64,000 bases of DNA from Actinomycetota bacterium (GTDB taxonomy: Bacteria; Actinomycetota; Nitriliruptoria; Nitriliruptorales; Nitriliruptoraceae), in contig JAHWKY010000006.1 of assembly GCA_019347575.1 (NCBI GenBank), forward strand, positions 62,001 through 126,000. The letters are read 5' to 3'. The translations under genes were made by a program, and so were the position numbers. Under the pieces are notes generated by a model, which saw nothing but the letters and a program-made list of their open reading frames with translations, was not told where the DNA came from and made no database searches. Positions 27,046 through 36,321 of the stretch are shown piece by piece; within the stretch, counting starts at the first letter, position 1; each line of letters opens with the position of its first letter.

Positions 27046-29628
27046 TCAGAGATCGGCTCCGGCTCCGTAGACGGTGGGCACGAACGGGACCGCCCCCGCC
27101 GGGAGCGACCCGCCGCCGAGCTCGGTCAGGAAGGAGCCGTCGGCGTCCTGGCCGTACGACCTCCACTGCGCGGTGGTCTTCGCGGAGTCGTCGCCCCAGA
27201 AGAAGCGGCGCTGGGTGAGGCTGTCGAGGCGGTAGGTGTTGGCCTCGAACCGGTTGCCGCGGTCGGTGTACGCCGCGGTCGTCTCGCCCTGGTCGATGTT
27301 CAGCCCGGTGCGGCCCTCGGTGACCTGGATGTCGTTGTGGTGCACGTGGAGGTTGGAGACGACGGGACTGCGGTTGCCGGCCGAGCGCGCCACGATTCCC
27401 GAGGGGTTGCCGTACACGAGGTTGTGGAACACCTCCACGTCCGGCGAGCTGCTGACGTAGATGCCCGCGGCGTTGATGACCGGAGACTTGCCAACACCGT
27501 TGTAACGCACGACGTTGTCGTAGATGACCGCACCGTGGCTGATCTCGTAGAAGATGCCCTTCTCGGTGTTGTGTTCGACGAGGTTCGAGCGGATCACGGC
27601 GTCGTGGTTGTAGACGTCGAACCACGGACCGGGGCCGTCGTTGTGGTGCACCCAGTTCTGCTCGAAGAGGATCCCGGCGGCGTGCTCCGCGAACTTGGTG
27701 GCGCCGCCCTCCCAGCTCCACTTGAAGTCGAGGACCGCGTTGTGAGCGATCTCGTTGTGCCGGACCGTTACGGGGAGGCTCTGGCCCTCACGTGGTCCCC
27801 AGCGGAAGGTGCCGACGCCCTTGACACCGAGCTGACCGTTGTGGTGCAGGCGCGAGTACTCCAACACGGACCCCGGACCGGTAGAGACGCCCGCCCCGTG
27901 GTTCCACCGTGCGGTCACACGCCGGATGGTCCAGTTGGCGCTGTTGATGGCGTTGATCGCCCCGTGCGAGGAGCGGTTCGCGTACTTCTCGACGGTAACG
28001 TTGTCGATGGTCACACCGTCGACGTTGGGCCCATCGAACGCGTACTCGACGGCGCTCGCTTCGATGCGGCCGAGAGTCGTCGGATCGGTCCCGACCCAGA
28101 TACGGTCGGCCGCATCGTCGAGGAACCAGCGCCCCGGCGCGAGCTCGGCCACACTCCCGACGCGCTGCCACCGGGCGTCGTCCACGAACAGCTCGTTGCC
28201 GTACGCGTGCCAGGGGTTGCCACCGCTGTCGATGGTGCCGTTGGACGAGCTGGTCTGGGTCTGTCCCTCGACGTACCAGGCGCCGCTGGCGGCCCGCCAC
28301 GTGATCGCTCCCGCCGACAGGTCGCGTGCGCCGGACAGGACCGTGCCGGGCTGGCCGACGAACGTGTCGCCTGACTTCGGCGTCGCGGTGGCGAGCCGGT
28401 GGATGCCGGCGGTCAGCAGGTAGGTGGTGCCGGCGGGGTGGGCGTCGACCACGGTCTGCAGGTCCGTGCCGGGCTCGACGACGACGTCGGCGTCGTAGGT
28501 GGGCAGTCCCGTCGGGGCGATGCGATCAGCCATGACCCATCCGTCACCGGTCGGCTCCGGCTCTGGGTCGGGAGTCGGCTCCGGGGTCGGGATCGGCGTC
28601 GGTGACGCCGTCTGCTCCGACGCCGTTGGCAGCGCCTGCGCCACCTCGGTGGCGACCCCGTCGTTGACGGCGGCAGGTCCGCCGACCACGAGGACCCCGC
28701 TGGGACCATCGAACTCCGCGATACCGGCGAGCTGGACCGGATCGGCGCTCTGTGGCGGCACCAGCAGCAGCGTGCCGTCCAGTGCCGCCGCGAGCGGGCC
28801 CGCGGCGAGGCCATCGGGGAAGTCGGCGCCCGTGGCGAGCACGAGCGGTCCCGATCCCACGGACAGCGCCGCGACCCGGAGCGAGGTCTCGTACCGGGTG
28901 GCGCCAGCGACCCGATCCACCGCGTAGCCGCGCCTGATCAGCGCATCCGCGACTGGAGCCGGCACGGCTGCTTCACCACCGATCAGCAGCACACGAGCCG
29001 GGCGTAGGAGATCGAGCGCCTCCCAGGTCGCCTTCGGGACGTCGGTGTTCACGACGAGGACGGGCCACGGCTCGCCCGACGCGGCGCGTCGTGCCGCGAG
29101 ACCGGAGACACCAAGCGCGTCGGGCCAGCCGCCCACGACCAACGCGGTGCCGCCCGGCGCGACGTCCAGGTGGCGGGCGACGACGGCGGCGGTCTCGTAG
29201 CGGTCCTTGCCCGCGAGGCGGACCACGGCGTCCACGCCCGCCTCGCTCAGGCCATCGGCGACGGCACCGGAGAGGGCGACCTCGCCGCCGAGCACGTAAG
29301 CGGTGCGAGCGCCGAGGCGGGCGACCTCCGCGGCGACGTCATGAGCCAGAGCCGTCGAGGGCGTGATCAGCAGCGGGGCGGAGAGTCGGCCGGCGAGTGC
29401 GGCCCCGGAGAGCGCATCGGCGGGGTCGTCCGCGCGCGCGATCACCACCGCGTCCGACGTTCCCCAACCGTGGCGGCTGACCGCCACCGCGGTGGCGACC
29501 CGGCTGTCCCCGGCGATGCGGCTGAACTCGGCCGCTCGAGCAGCGGGTACGGCGACCACGCCGACCAGCAGTCCCGCCACCACGACGGCAGCGACGGACC
29601 GGAGAGTGCTCCAACGCAACGCGACCAC
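27046..29628 (-). CDS. Secreted cell-wall-binding / parallel beta-helix protein
   Basis: An 860-residue exported protein. A signal peptide (SVAAVVVAGLLVGVVAVPAA) precedes three cell-wall-binding repeat 2 units (~35-320; SRIAGDSRVATAVAVSRHGW, RLAGKDRYETAAVVARH, DRVAGATRYETSLRVAAL). A Pro/Thr linker (TPEPTPDPEPEPT) follows. The C-terminal ~480 residues are a right-handed beta-helix with recurring N/G turns (VTIDNVTVEKYANRSSHGAI, IRSNLVEHN, VIYDNVVRYNG, VEVFHNLVYGN). Such helices usually bind or cleave polysaccharide. GTG 29628 follows GAGGGAG; GTG 29646 is an alternative. A c-di-GMP-I riboswitch lies ~100 bases upstream, so expression probably responds to c-di-GMP. Confidence 0.9.
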   Translation of the reverse strand: MVALRWSTLRSVAAVVVAGLLVGVVAVPAARAAEFSRIAGDSRVATAVAVSRHGWGTSDAVVIARADDPADALSGAALAGRLSAPLLITPSTALAHDVAAEVARLGARTAYVLGGEVALSGAVADGLSEAGVDAVVRLAGKDRYETAAVVARHLDVAPGGTALVVGGWPDALGVSGLAARRAASGEPWPVLVVNTDVPKATWEALDLLRPARVLLIGGEAAVPAPVADALIRRGYAVDRVAGATRYETSLRVAALSVGSGPLVLATGADFPDGLAAGPLAAALDGTLLLVPPQSADPVQLAGIAEFDGPSGVLVVGGPAAVNDGVATEVAQALPTASEQTASPTPIPTPEPTPDPEPEPTGDGWVMADRIAPTGLPTYDADVVVEPGTDLQTVVDAHPAGTTYLLTAGIHRLATATPKSGDTFVGQPGTVLSGARDLSAGAITWRAASGAWYVEGQTQTSSSNGTIDSGGNPWHAYGNELFVDDARWQRVGSVAELAPGRWFLDDAADRIWVGTDPTTLGRIEASAVEYAFDGPNVDGVTIDNVTVEKYANRSSHGAINAINSANWTIRRVTARWNHGAGVSTGPGSVLEYSRLHHNGQLGVKGVGTFRWGPREGQSLPVTVRHNEIAHNAVLDFKWSWEGGATKFAEHAAGILFEQNWVHHNDGPGPWFDVYNHDAVIRSNLVEHNTEKGIFYEISHGAVIYDNVVRYNGVGKSPVINAAGIYVSSSPDVEVFHNLVYGNPSGIVARSAGNRSPVVSNLHVHHNDIQVTEGRTGLNIDQGETTAAYTDRGNRFEANTYRLDSLTQRRFFWGDDSAKTTAQWRSYGQDADGSFLTELGGGSLPAGAVPFVPTVYGAGADL

Positions 29629-29724
29629 GAACCGCTCCCTCGACACCCATGAGGGGGGTGGTCGCGGAACGGCGTGTGGTCACGCCCTCCGTTCACAGCC
29701 CGCACGCGAGGCGCGGGACTGGCC

Positions 29725-29808
29725 TGGTCCTTCGGTAGCCCGGCTGTCCGTTCTGGATCCGTAGCTTTGCACTACCCGCCTTCCGACGGGCTCGCCTTTG
29801 TCGGCACC
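29725..29808 (-). ncRNA. Cyclic di-GMP-I (GEMM) riboswitch
   Basis: On the minus strand the sequence contains the class I core in order. ACAAAGGCGAGCC comes first. Then stem CCCGUC/GGCGGG is capped by a GGAA (GNRA) tetraloop. UAGUGCAAAGCUACGG follows, with a second stem (CGG-a-UCC with GGA-cag-CCG, loop AGAAC) and finally CCGGGCUACCGAAGG. These match the conserved GGCnAnCC, GCAAAGC and GGGnUACCGA blocks and the two-helix layout with a tetraloop. It lies in the leader of the cell-wall-binding/beta-helix gene. A hairpin with GGCGTG-acca-CACGCC between aptamer and start may be the expression platform. Confidence 0.88.
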
Positions 29809-29875
29809 ACGCCCCTGTTGCTCTTGCTCTATCGTTGTCGTCAGGCCCGGAACGCTGCTTGAGTCGGCCGTTCGG

Positions 29876-32692
29876 TCACCGCACGACCCCCCGCCGCCGC
29901 CGGGCGAGCCCCGCCAGCAGCAGCAGCGCCCCGAGCGCGGCGATGCCGCCGCCGGTCGTCGGCAGTGGTGCGACAGGGGCTGGGGGCGAAGCAGGTGCCG
30001 GGGGTCGTGGCTCCTCGACCGACCCGACACCGAACGCCAGCACCTGCTGGAAGGTGGGGCGGTTCTGCCAGTCCATCGGCGGGGGCACGTCGGAATCGAG
30101 CGCGCTGAACGAGATGTCCTGGCTGGACTCGTCGAAATCCCACTCCGAAGGGTCGGTGCCGTGGTCCGCCTCGATGCCGGCCAGCACCTCGTCGAGACTG
30201 TCCAGCAGCGCCTGCCGGCACGCGTCAGCATCGCCGCCACCGCAGTAGGTGCGCGACGCCGGGGCGGTGAGGGACTCGCCGAGGAGCTGGCGAAGGTCGC
30301 GGTGGATCTGGCCGTGCCAACCGCCGAAGTAGGCGCTGCCACCGGGGCGTGCCCGTTCGGTCAGCGCCAGCGGCACCTCGTCCATCGCCGCCCCCAGGGT
30401 CGGGCGGAAGATGGCCTCGGTGAGGGCCGGGAACCACGCGTCGTAGAGCACCAGCGGGGCCTGCACGTCGACCTCGCCGTCGTCATCGAGGTCCCGACGG
30501 TGGGCCCCGCCGTCGACCCAGTCGTCGATCAGATCGAGCGCTGCCTCGAGCCGGGCATCGCCGGCGTCGCCGATCACCTGGCGCACGAGACGGTGGACCT
30601 CGAGGGCGTAGAGGTCCTGCGTTCCCGCGATCGCCATCGCCCGGGTGAGCTCGACCAGGCTGACCTTGCCGTCATCCGCGGCGCCTCGCAGCACACCGTC
30701 CGTGAGCATCGTCACCCGTTGGGTGGGCCCGAAGGCGTACACGTTGTCGGCGGCACGGAAGTCCGGAGCCTGCTTGCCGTTCCAGTTCGTGATGAACCCA
30801 CTCGCCGGGTTCGTGGCGTTGGGGATCTCGGACTTCTCCAGGAGCCGCACCGGATCCCACGCCGGGTCGCCGCTGATGGGCAGATCCGGATCGACGCCAT
30901 CTCGCAGCACCGGGTAGTGGCCGGTGAGCTGGTAAGCGATGTCGTCGTCGTGCACCAGGAACCAGTTGAAGCTGTAGCTGAAGAAGTCGACGAACGCGTC
31001 CTTGGCGTCCTGGATCGACTCGATGCGGTCGGGGTCGTGCAGCTTGGTGTAGGTCAACGTGGCGTCGACCTCCTTCATGTAGCTCTCGCGGCTGAGCACG
31101 AACACGTACGGGACACCGCCGTCGGCCAGGGCGCGGGTCTGCACGATGCCCGCGTGGGTCCGCTCGGTGGTCGCCGAGACGACGACGTCCGTGGGGTCCT
31201 CGGGGATGCCCGCCGCCGTCGGCTTCGCGACCCACGTGTCGGTCCGGGTGTGCAACGCCTTGCACTCCCCGTCGTGGAGGTAACCGTCGCTGTCGAGCGT
31301 CGCCTCGCCGCCGCCGGTGTCGCACAGCGGGAACGCGCGGATGTCACGGTGGTCGCCGTTGGCGGTGGTCGCGCTCCAGGCGTAGTTCTGGCCCCGTCCG
31401 AGGAGCACGTACAGCCCCACACCGGGGAACGCCGCCCCGCGCGCGTGCACGCCCGGGGCGTGGATGTCCAACTCCAGCAGAACCTCGGGCGAGAAGTACC
31501 CGACCTGCGGGCCCATCACCGCCAGCGCCTGGCCGGTGTCCGACAGCTGCGAGCCGACGAGCAGGGCGTTGCTGGCCGGGCGACCGGGCCCGAGAGCCAG
31601 GGGCCCGAACGGTGTGTCGATGGTCTCGAGCGCCGCGTACGCCGCGTTCACCTCGGCGGCGACGGCCTGCGGGTCGTCAGGCAGCACGACCGCGTCGGGG
31701 TCGGGCTCGCCGAGGTCGTCGTTGAACGGGAACGGCGCGTCGACGGTGTGGGGCGCCTCCGGGTCGTCGGCCATGCGGAGGTCGGCCAGGATCTCGCGCG
31801 CCTGGGATCGCTCGAAGCCCTCGTCCTCGAGCGCCCCGACGACGGCGGCGTTCTGCAGCTGCGCGCCGCCGCCGGGACTGAACACGGCGCCGATGTTCAC
31901 GGCCACGGCGACGGTGTCCGCGACGGTCCACGGCTCGGGGACCTGTTGGAGGAGGTGGTAGACGGCGGGGAGCTTCGACTGGTCGAGAGTGACCTCGCCG
32001 ATGTACTGGTTCACGCCCGCGACGTACGCCTCGACGTCGGCGCGAGCGATCGGGCCGAGTTCGGGGTCGAGCGTCTCGACGCGATCGGCCATCGCGGTCA
32101 GCTCCTCCTCGGTGTAGTCGGCGAGCTTGCGCATCGCGAGGTCGTCCTCGATGGTGTCCGGGTCGGGCCCGGTCAGCTCCGACAGCTTGCCGCGACCGAG
32201 GTGGCGCAGCGCGTCCATCGCGAACAGCCGGTCCTGGGCGTTCACGTAGCCCGCGGCGTACATCGCGTCGTCGCGCGTGAGCCCGTAGATGTGGGGCACG
32301 TCGTAGGAGAGGTCGCGGATGATCACCGCGGCACCGTCCCGCAGCGTCGTCACCTCGCCGACGTCACCGGCGGGGACCCCGAACGAGGCGTCCTTGAACA
32401 GCGCGTCGAGGTCGTCGGCCGTGAGGTCCGGCGCGGCCCGGATCAGGTCCTCGTACAGCGCGATCTGATCGGTGTTGTGCGGGGGGAAGTCACCGCCTGC
32501 CTGGACCTGGAGGAACTCCGCGTCGGTGAGGTGGTGGCCCTGGCCAGGCGGGAGGATGTTGCGAGCGGAAGCCGCCTCATCACCCTCACGGTACGCCTGG
32601 ACCGGTGAGTCCTGGCTGATCGCGGCGGCGGGGAGGCTCGCAGCGAGCAGAGCGACGCCGACGAGCGTGAGCAAGGTCCGGGAAGGAGACAT
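29876..32692 (-). CDS. Penicillin-acylase family (S45) hydrolase with LPxTG anchor
   Basis: A 938-residue Ntn-hydrolase precursor. The signal peptide is LLTLVGVALLAASLPAAAIS. The alpha-subunit region includes HIYGLTRDDAMYAAGYVNAQ DR-type sequence. The autoprocessing site and nucleophile are in GRPASNALLVG (Ser374), followed by the beta-subunit segment LGRGQNYAWSATTANGD. Family members hydrolyse amides such as penicillins, N-acyl-homoserine lactones or aculeacin. The C-terminus has LPTTG (910-914), a hydrophobic stretch and RRRRG, so it should be anchored to peptidoglycan by sortase, which is unusual for this family. ATG 32692 starts at the signal peptide; longer frames are rejected. Confidence 0.92.
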   Translation of the reverse strand: MSPSRTLLTLVGVALLAASLPAAAISQDSPVQAYREGDEAASARNILPPGQGHHLTDAEFLQVQAGGDFPPHNTDQIALYEDLIRAAPDLTADDLDALFKDASFGVPAGDVGEVTTLRDGAAVIIRDLSYDVPHIYGLTRDDAMYAAGYVNAQDRLFAMDALRHLGRGKLSELTGPDPDTIEDDLAMRKLADYTEEELTAMADRVETLDPELGPIARADVEAYVAGVNQYIGEVTLDQSKLPAVYHLLQQVPEPWTVADTVAVAVNIGAVFSPGGGAQLQNAAVVGALEDEGFERSQAREILADLRMADDPEAPHTVDAPFPFNDDLGEPDPDAVVLPDDPQAVAAEVNAAYAALETIDTPFGPLALGPGRPASNALLVGSQLSDTGQALAVMGPQVGYFSPEVLLELDIHAPGVHARGAAFPGVGLYVLLGRGQNYAWSATTANGDHRDIRAFPLCDTGGGEATLDSDGYLHDGECKALHTRTDTWVAKPTAAGIPEDPTDVVVSATTERTHAGIVQTRALADGGVPYVFVLSRESYMKEVDATLTYTKLHDPDRIESIQDAKDAFVDFFSYSFNWFLVHDDDIAYQLTGHYPVLRDGVDPDLPISGDPAWDPVRLLEKSEIPNATNPASGFITNWNGKQAPDFRAADNVYAFGPTQRVTMLTDGVLRGAADDGKVSLVELTRAMAIAGTQDLYALEVHRLVRQVIGDAGDARLEAALDLIDDWVDGGAHRRDLDDDGEVDVQAPLVLYDAWFPALTEAIFRPTLGAAMDEVPLALTERARPGGSAYFGGWHGQIHRDLRQLLGESLTAPASRTYCGGGDADACRQALLDSLDEVLAGIEADHGTDPSEWDFDESSQDISFSALDSDVPPPMDWQNRPTFQQVLAFGVGSVEEPRPPAPASPPAPVAPLPTTGGGIAALGALLLLAGLARRRRGVVR

Positions 32693-32806
32693 GGGCGATC
32701 CTGCGGCTGGGGGTCCACGGGATGGACTACGACGTCGGTAGGGCGACTTCCTGCCCAGTGGGTGCAGGTCGACCACCGGCTACCGGGCCGAGATGCACGC
32801 GCTCGG

Positions 32807-33619
32807 TTACCGGGCCTGCCAGTTGGGGGGGCGCTTCTCCGCGAAGGCGCGGGGGCCTTCCTTGGCGTCCTCGCTGGTGAACACCCGGTAGCTGAGCTTC
32901 ATCTCGATGCCGTACGCCTCCGCCATGTCCACCGCCAGACCCCGGAGGACCGACTCCTTGGTCGCCTGGACGGCGATCGGCGCGTTCTTGGCGATGCGCC
33001 GGGCCCAGTCGAACGCCCGGTCGAGCAGGTCGTCCGGGGCGCACACCTCGTTGACCAGCCCCATCTCGTACGCGCGGAGCGCCGGGATGGGGTCGGCGGT
33101 CAGAAGCACCTCCATCGCGTGCGGGTAGCTGATCTGGCGCGGGAGCCGGACGGTCGTCCCACCGCCGGCGAACAGGCCCTGCCGCGGCTCGAACACGCCC
33201 ATGCTCGCGTTCTCGGCAGCGACGCGGATGTCGATGCCCCCGAGCATCTCCATCCCGCCCGCGACGCAGAAGCCGTTGATGGCGGCGATGATCGGCTTGT
33301 ACATCTCGACGTCGCGGAGCACGGCGAAGGTGGAGTCGGTCAGCGGGAAGCCGTCGATCTCGGTCACCATCCCCTGCGCGATCTCGCGCTGCGCAGCAGT
33401 CACCTTGGGGATGAAGTTCTTGAGGTCGGCGCCGGTGCAGAACGTGTCACCCACGCCCGTGATGATCGCGACCCAGGCCTGCTCGTCGTCACGGAACCGT
33501 CGCCACGACTGGGCGAGGTGGTGGAAGTGCTCGGCGTCGAGCGAGTTGCGGTGGTCCGCACGGTCGATCGTGATGAGGACGATGTGGCCGTCGTCGTGCG
33601 TCTCGTAGCGGATCGCCAC
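32807..33619 (-). CDS. Enoyl-CoA hydratase/isomerase family protein
   Basis: A 270-residue crotonase-fold protein. Oxyanion-hole segments are DTFCTGADLKNF and AAINGFCVAGGMEMLGGIDI; the Glu of GGMEM is at the first catalytic position. The second catalytic region reads FEPRQGLFAGGGTTVRLPR, with Gly where Glu often stands, so hydratase chemistry is uncertain. GTG 33619 follows GGAG and fits family length. It lies 56 bases after the thiolase gene on the same strand, consistent with one transcript in which thiolase and hydratase act in beta-oxidation. Confidence 0.92.
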   Translation of the reverse strand: MAIRYETHDDGHIVLITIDRADHRNSLDAEHFHHLAQSWRRFRDDEQAWVAIITGVGDTFCTGADLKNFIPKVTAAQREIAQGMVTEIDGFPLTDSTFAVLRDVEMYKPIIAAINGFCVAGGMEMLGGIDIRVAAENASMGVFEPRQGLFAGGGTTVRLPRQISYPHAMEVLLTADPIPALRAYEMGLVNEVCAPDDLLDRAFDWARRIAKNAPIAVQATKESVLRGLAVDMAEAYGIEMKLSYRVFTSEDAKEGPRAFAEKRPPNWQAR

Positions 33620-33675
33620 GGGGGCTCCTCGGCGTCGGGTACGGGTGGTCGGGATGTTCGGACAGCGCCGATCGG

Positions 33676-34863
33676 TCAGGCGACGCGTTCGATGACCGTC
33701 GCGTTGGCCTGGCCACCGCCCTCGCACATCGTCTGGAAGCCGTAGCGCCCTTCGGTGGCCTCGAGTTGGTTCAGCAGCGTCGTCATCAGGCGGACGCCGC
33801 TCGCTCCGAGCGGGTGTCCCAGAGCGATCGCCCCGCCCCGAGGGTTCAGACGCTCGGGATCCGGCTCGAACTCGCGCGCCCACATCAGCGCGATCGAGGC
33901 GAACGCCTCGTTGACCTCGATGGCGTCGAACTGGTCCACCGTCATGCCGGAGCGTTCGAGCAGCTTGCGTGTGGCGGGGTTCGGGGCGGTGAGCACCCAC
34001 ACGGCATCGTCCGCGGCGACGGTCAGGTGCCGGATGACGGCTCGGACCGGCAGGCCCAACGCTTCGGCGGTGGCGCGGTCGGCGACGAGCATCGCCGCCG
34101 CCCCGTCGCTGATCTGGCTGGAGTTGCCCGCCGTGATGTCGGGCGCGAGATCGGGATCCCAGTGGGTCGCCGGGCGCAGGTTGGCCAGCGTGTCCATCGT
34201 GGTGTCGCGGCGGATGCCCTCGTCAGCCGTGATGACCTCATCGGTGCGGTTCCCGTCGGGGTCCTTGCGGGGCGTAGGGACGATCTCGTTGGCGAACAGG
34301 CCCGCGGCGGTGGCCTCCGCCGCGCGGCGGTGCGACTCCATCGCCAGCGCGTCCATGTCCTCGCGCGACACGCCCCAGTCCTTGGCGATGTGTTGCGCGA
34401 CCTCGAACTGGCTCTTGAGCTGTCCGTCGGTGGCAGCGAGGAAGTCCTGGCTGAAGGGCCCCACCCCGCCCCGCGCGTTGCTGCCCATCCCGATGCGGCT
34501 CATCGACTCGACCCCGCACGCGATGGCGAGGTCGTAGGTCCCGGCCATCACGCCCTGCGCCGCGAAGTGCAGCGCCTGCTGACTGGAGCCGCACTGGCGG
34601 TCGACGCTCGTGGCGGGGACCGACCACGGCAGACCGGCGGAGACCCAGGCGTTGCGGGTGACGTTGCAGCCCTGCTCGCCGACCTGGCTGACGCAGCCAC
34701 CGATGACGTCGTCGATGCGCTCCGGATCAGCACCGGTGCGGTCGAGCAGTGCGTTGAGGGTGTGCGCGAGCAGATCGGCGGGGTGCCAGCCGGAGAGCAC
34801 GCCGTCACGCTTGCCGATCGGGGTGCGCACGGCGTCAACGATGACGGCCTCACGGATCTGCAC
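33676..34863 (-). CDS. Acetyl-CoA C-acyltransferase (thiolase)
   Basis: A 395-residue canonical thiolase that cleaves 3-ketoacyl-CoA to acetyl-CoA and a shortened acyl-CoA. All active-site residues are present: the nucleophilic Cys in SVDRQCGSSQQAL, the HNEAF-like EVNEAFASIA, the His in GGAIALGHPLGASG and the second Cys in TMCEGGGQANA. The start is at 34863 by homology to QIREAVIVDAVRTPIGK. It is transcribed leftward, with an enoyl-CoA hydratase following. Its promoter shares operator site 4 with a divergent SDR. Confidence 0.96.
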   Translation of the reverse strand: MQIREAVIVDAVRTPIGKRDGVLSGWHPADLLAHTLNALLDRTGADPERIDDVIGGCVSQVGEQGCNVTRNAWVSAGLPWSVPATSVDRQCGSSQQALHFAAQGVMAGTYDLAIACGVESMSRIGMGSNARGGVGPFSQDFLAATDGQLKSQFEVAQHIAKDWGVSREDMDALAMESHRRAAEATAAGLFANEIVPTPRKDPDGNRTDEVITADEGIRRDTTMDTLANLRPATHWDPDLAPDITAGNSSQISDGAAAMLVADRATAEALGLPVRAVIRHLTVAADDAVWVLTAPNPATRKLLERSGMTVDQFDAIEVNEAFASIALMWAREFEPDPERLNPRGGAIALGHPLGASGVRLMTTLLNQLEATEGRYGFQTMCEGGGQANATVIERVA

Positions 34864-34880
34864 GGCTTCCTCCCGCGGCG

Positions 34881-34904
34881 AACCCTGACATGATAGTCAG
34901 GGTT
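34881..34904. promoter_or_regulatory. Extended CCTGAC-N6-GTCAGG operator, site 4
   Basis: AACCCTGAC-ATGATA-GTCAGGGTT has perfect 9-base arms around 6 bases, the best copy in the window. It lies 20 bases from the thiolase start and 30 from the divergent SDR start. Confidence 0.82.
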
Positions 34905-34934
34905 CTCACGGGCTCCCGACGCCGGAGGTGGGCG

Positions 34935-35753
34935 GTGCACGTTGCAGGTGCGGTCGCGGTCGTGACCGGGGCGTCGTCGGGGATCGGGGAGGCGACCGCG
35001 CTGGCGCTCGCTCGTCGCGGCGCGCGGGTGGTCGGGGTCGCCCGTCGCGAGGAGCAGCTCCAACGTGTGGTGGACGCGTGTCGGACCCACGCCCCGGACT
35101 CGGTGGCGTCTCCTGGCGACGTCTCCGACCGCGCGACGTGCGAGCGCGTCATCGCGGACGCGACCGAACGGTTCGGCCGGGTCGACATCCTCGTCAACAA
35201 CGCCGGCGTGTCGATGCGCCGCCACGTCGCGGAGCAGACCATCGACGAGGTCGAGCGCGTGATGCGCATCAACTACCTCGGCACGGTCTACCTGACCTTG
35301 TCGGTGCTGCCGCAGATGGTCGAGCGCGACGAGGGTTGCATCGTGAACGTGACCTCCGTCGCCGGGTACGTGCCCAACCCGCGCGAGTCCGCGTACGCCG
35401 CCTCGAAGGCCGCGATCAGCATGTTCACCCACACCGCGGCGGTGGACCTCGCGGACAGCGGTGTGCACGTCGGGGTCGTCAGCCCCGGACCGATCGCGAC
35501 CGAGATCTGGGACAAGGACGAGGAGGAGGCCGCCTACGAAGGCAAGCTCTATGCCCCGTCCCTCGTCGCCGACGCCATCATCGACGTCATCGAGCACGAG
35601 ACGGTCCACCTCACCGTCCCGCGCCACTACGGCCTCGTCGGCGCCCTCTACCCCCTCCTCCAACGGCCGATGCGACGGGGCTTGGTGCGCTTCCAGCAGA
35701 AGGCCGAGTCCGCACGCGGCTCGATGAAGCGCGACCGGCCTCCCAGCGTCTGA
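34935..35753 (+). CDS. Short-chain dehydrogenase/reductase
   Basis: A 272-residue SDR oxidoreductase. The dinucleotide-binding motif is VVTGASSGIGEA, with an acidic residue expected later; NNAG is in ILVNNAGVS, Ser in VTSVAGYV, and the catalytic YAASK is present. The Arg pairs after the first strand (GVARREEQ) suggest NADP. GTG 34935 follows GGAGG. It is divergent from the thiolase across operator site 4. Its C-terminal ~35 residues (PMRRGLVRFQQKAESARG) are basic. The substrate is unknown; a role in reducing or oxidising a hydroxyacyl-CoA or alcohol in the same pathway is inferred. Confidence 0.93.
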   Translation: MHVAGAVAVVTGASSGIGEATALALARRGARVVGVARREEQLQRVVDACRTHAPDSVASPGDVSDRATCERVIADATERFGRVDILVNNAGVSMRRHVAEQTIDEVERVMRINYLGTVYLTLSVLPQMVERDEGCIVNVTSVAGYVPNPRESAYAASKAAISMFTHTAAVDLADSGVHVGVVSPGPIATEIWDKDEEEAAYEGKLYAPSLVADAIIDVIEHETVHLTVPRHYGLVGALYPLLQRPMRRGLVRFQQKAESARGSMKRDRPPSV

Positions 35754-35916
35754 CCGACGCCCCGGCCGGTCGGCCGGGGGCGCCCCTTGGCCCTCCGGCC
35801 ACTGTCTTCGACCGGAGCGGGACGGTGCCACGCTCGTCGGTCCATCCCGGCCGGTCCCGTGAGCGCACGTCATGCCCGACGGTCCGACGGCAGGCTCACC
35901 AAGGAGGAGGATGAGC

Positions 35917-36222
35917 ATGTCCGCGACCTACACGCACGAGGAACTCGGTTCGATGCTCGACTCGTACCGACCGGCCGGGACCGACGCCGAACGGCAGGAG
36001 TTCGCCCGGGACTTCGCGGCTGCGATCCGGCGCCACATCGAGGCCGAGGGCCGGGACGCGACGCCGGATGATGGTTCCGCGACCGGCGACGTAGAGGACC
36101 TCGAGCAACTGGCGATGCAGCTCGGAGAGGCCGACCCCTCGGACACGCGGTTCGACAACCTCGTCGAGAACCTGCGCTCGAGCCTCCGCGCGCACGCCGA
36201 CGCGTTTCCCGATGGGAGCTGA
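35917..36222 (+). CDS. Small acidic hypothetical protein
   Basis: A 101-residue soluble protein, Asp/Glu-rich and probably helical (YTHEELGSMLDSYRPAG, EFARDFAAAIRRHIEAEGRD, DVEDLEQLAMQLGEAD). No family is recognised, and no signal peptide, membrane segment or metal motif is visible. An excellent AAGGAGGAGG lies 6-9 bases before ATG 35917; ATG 35911 is closer than usual to the ribosome-binding site. It stands alone between an SDR and a strong bidirectional hairpin, so it is probably its own transcript or the last gene after the SDR. Confidence 0.65.
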   Translation: MSATYTHEELGSMLDSYRPAGTDAERQEFARDFAAAIRRHIEAEGRDATPDDGSATGDVEDLEQLAMQLGEADPSDTRFDNLVENLRSSLRAHADAFPDGS

Positions 36223-36268
36223 TCCCGTACGGGTGGGTGGTCAGCCCTCCGCACGGTTCCACCGCCAA

Positions 36269-36308
36269 GGGGAGCATGGGACCCCGCGACCGGGGATGCG
36301 TGCTCCCC
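36269..36308. terminator. Strong hairpin between convergent genes
   Basis: GGGGAGCA (36269-36276) pairs with TGCTCCCC (36301-36308), with inner CCCC/GGGG pairing. It lies between the small acidic gene and the leftward SDR, so it can end both transcripts. Confidence 0.7.
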
Positions 36309-36321
36309 TCACCGTTGCGGG

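Noticed and set aside
29798-32608. Very long open frame on the plus strand opposite the penicillin-acylase gene
   Set aside because: It is antisense to a gene with clear motifs. High third-position GC keeps the opposite strand open; no protein-like domain or ribosome-binding site was seen.
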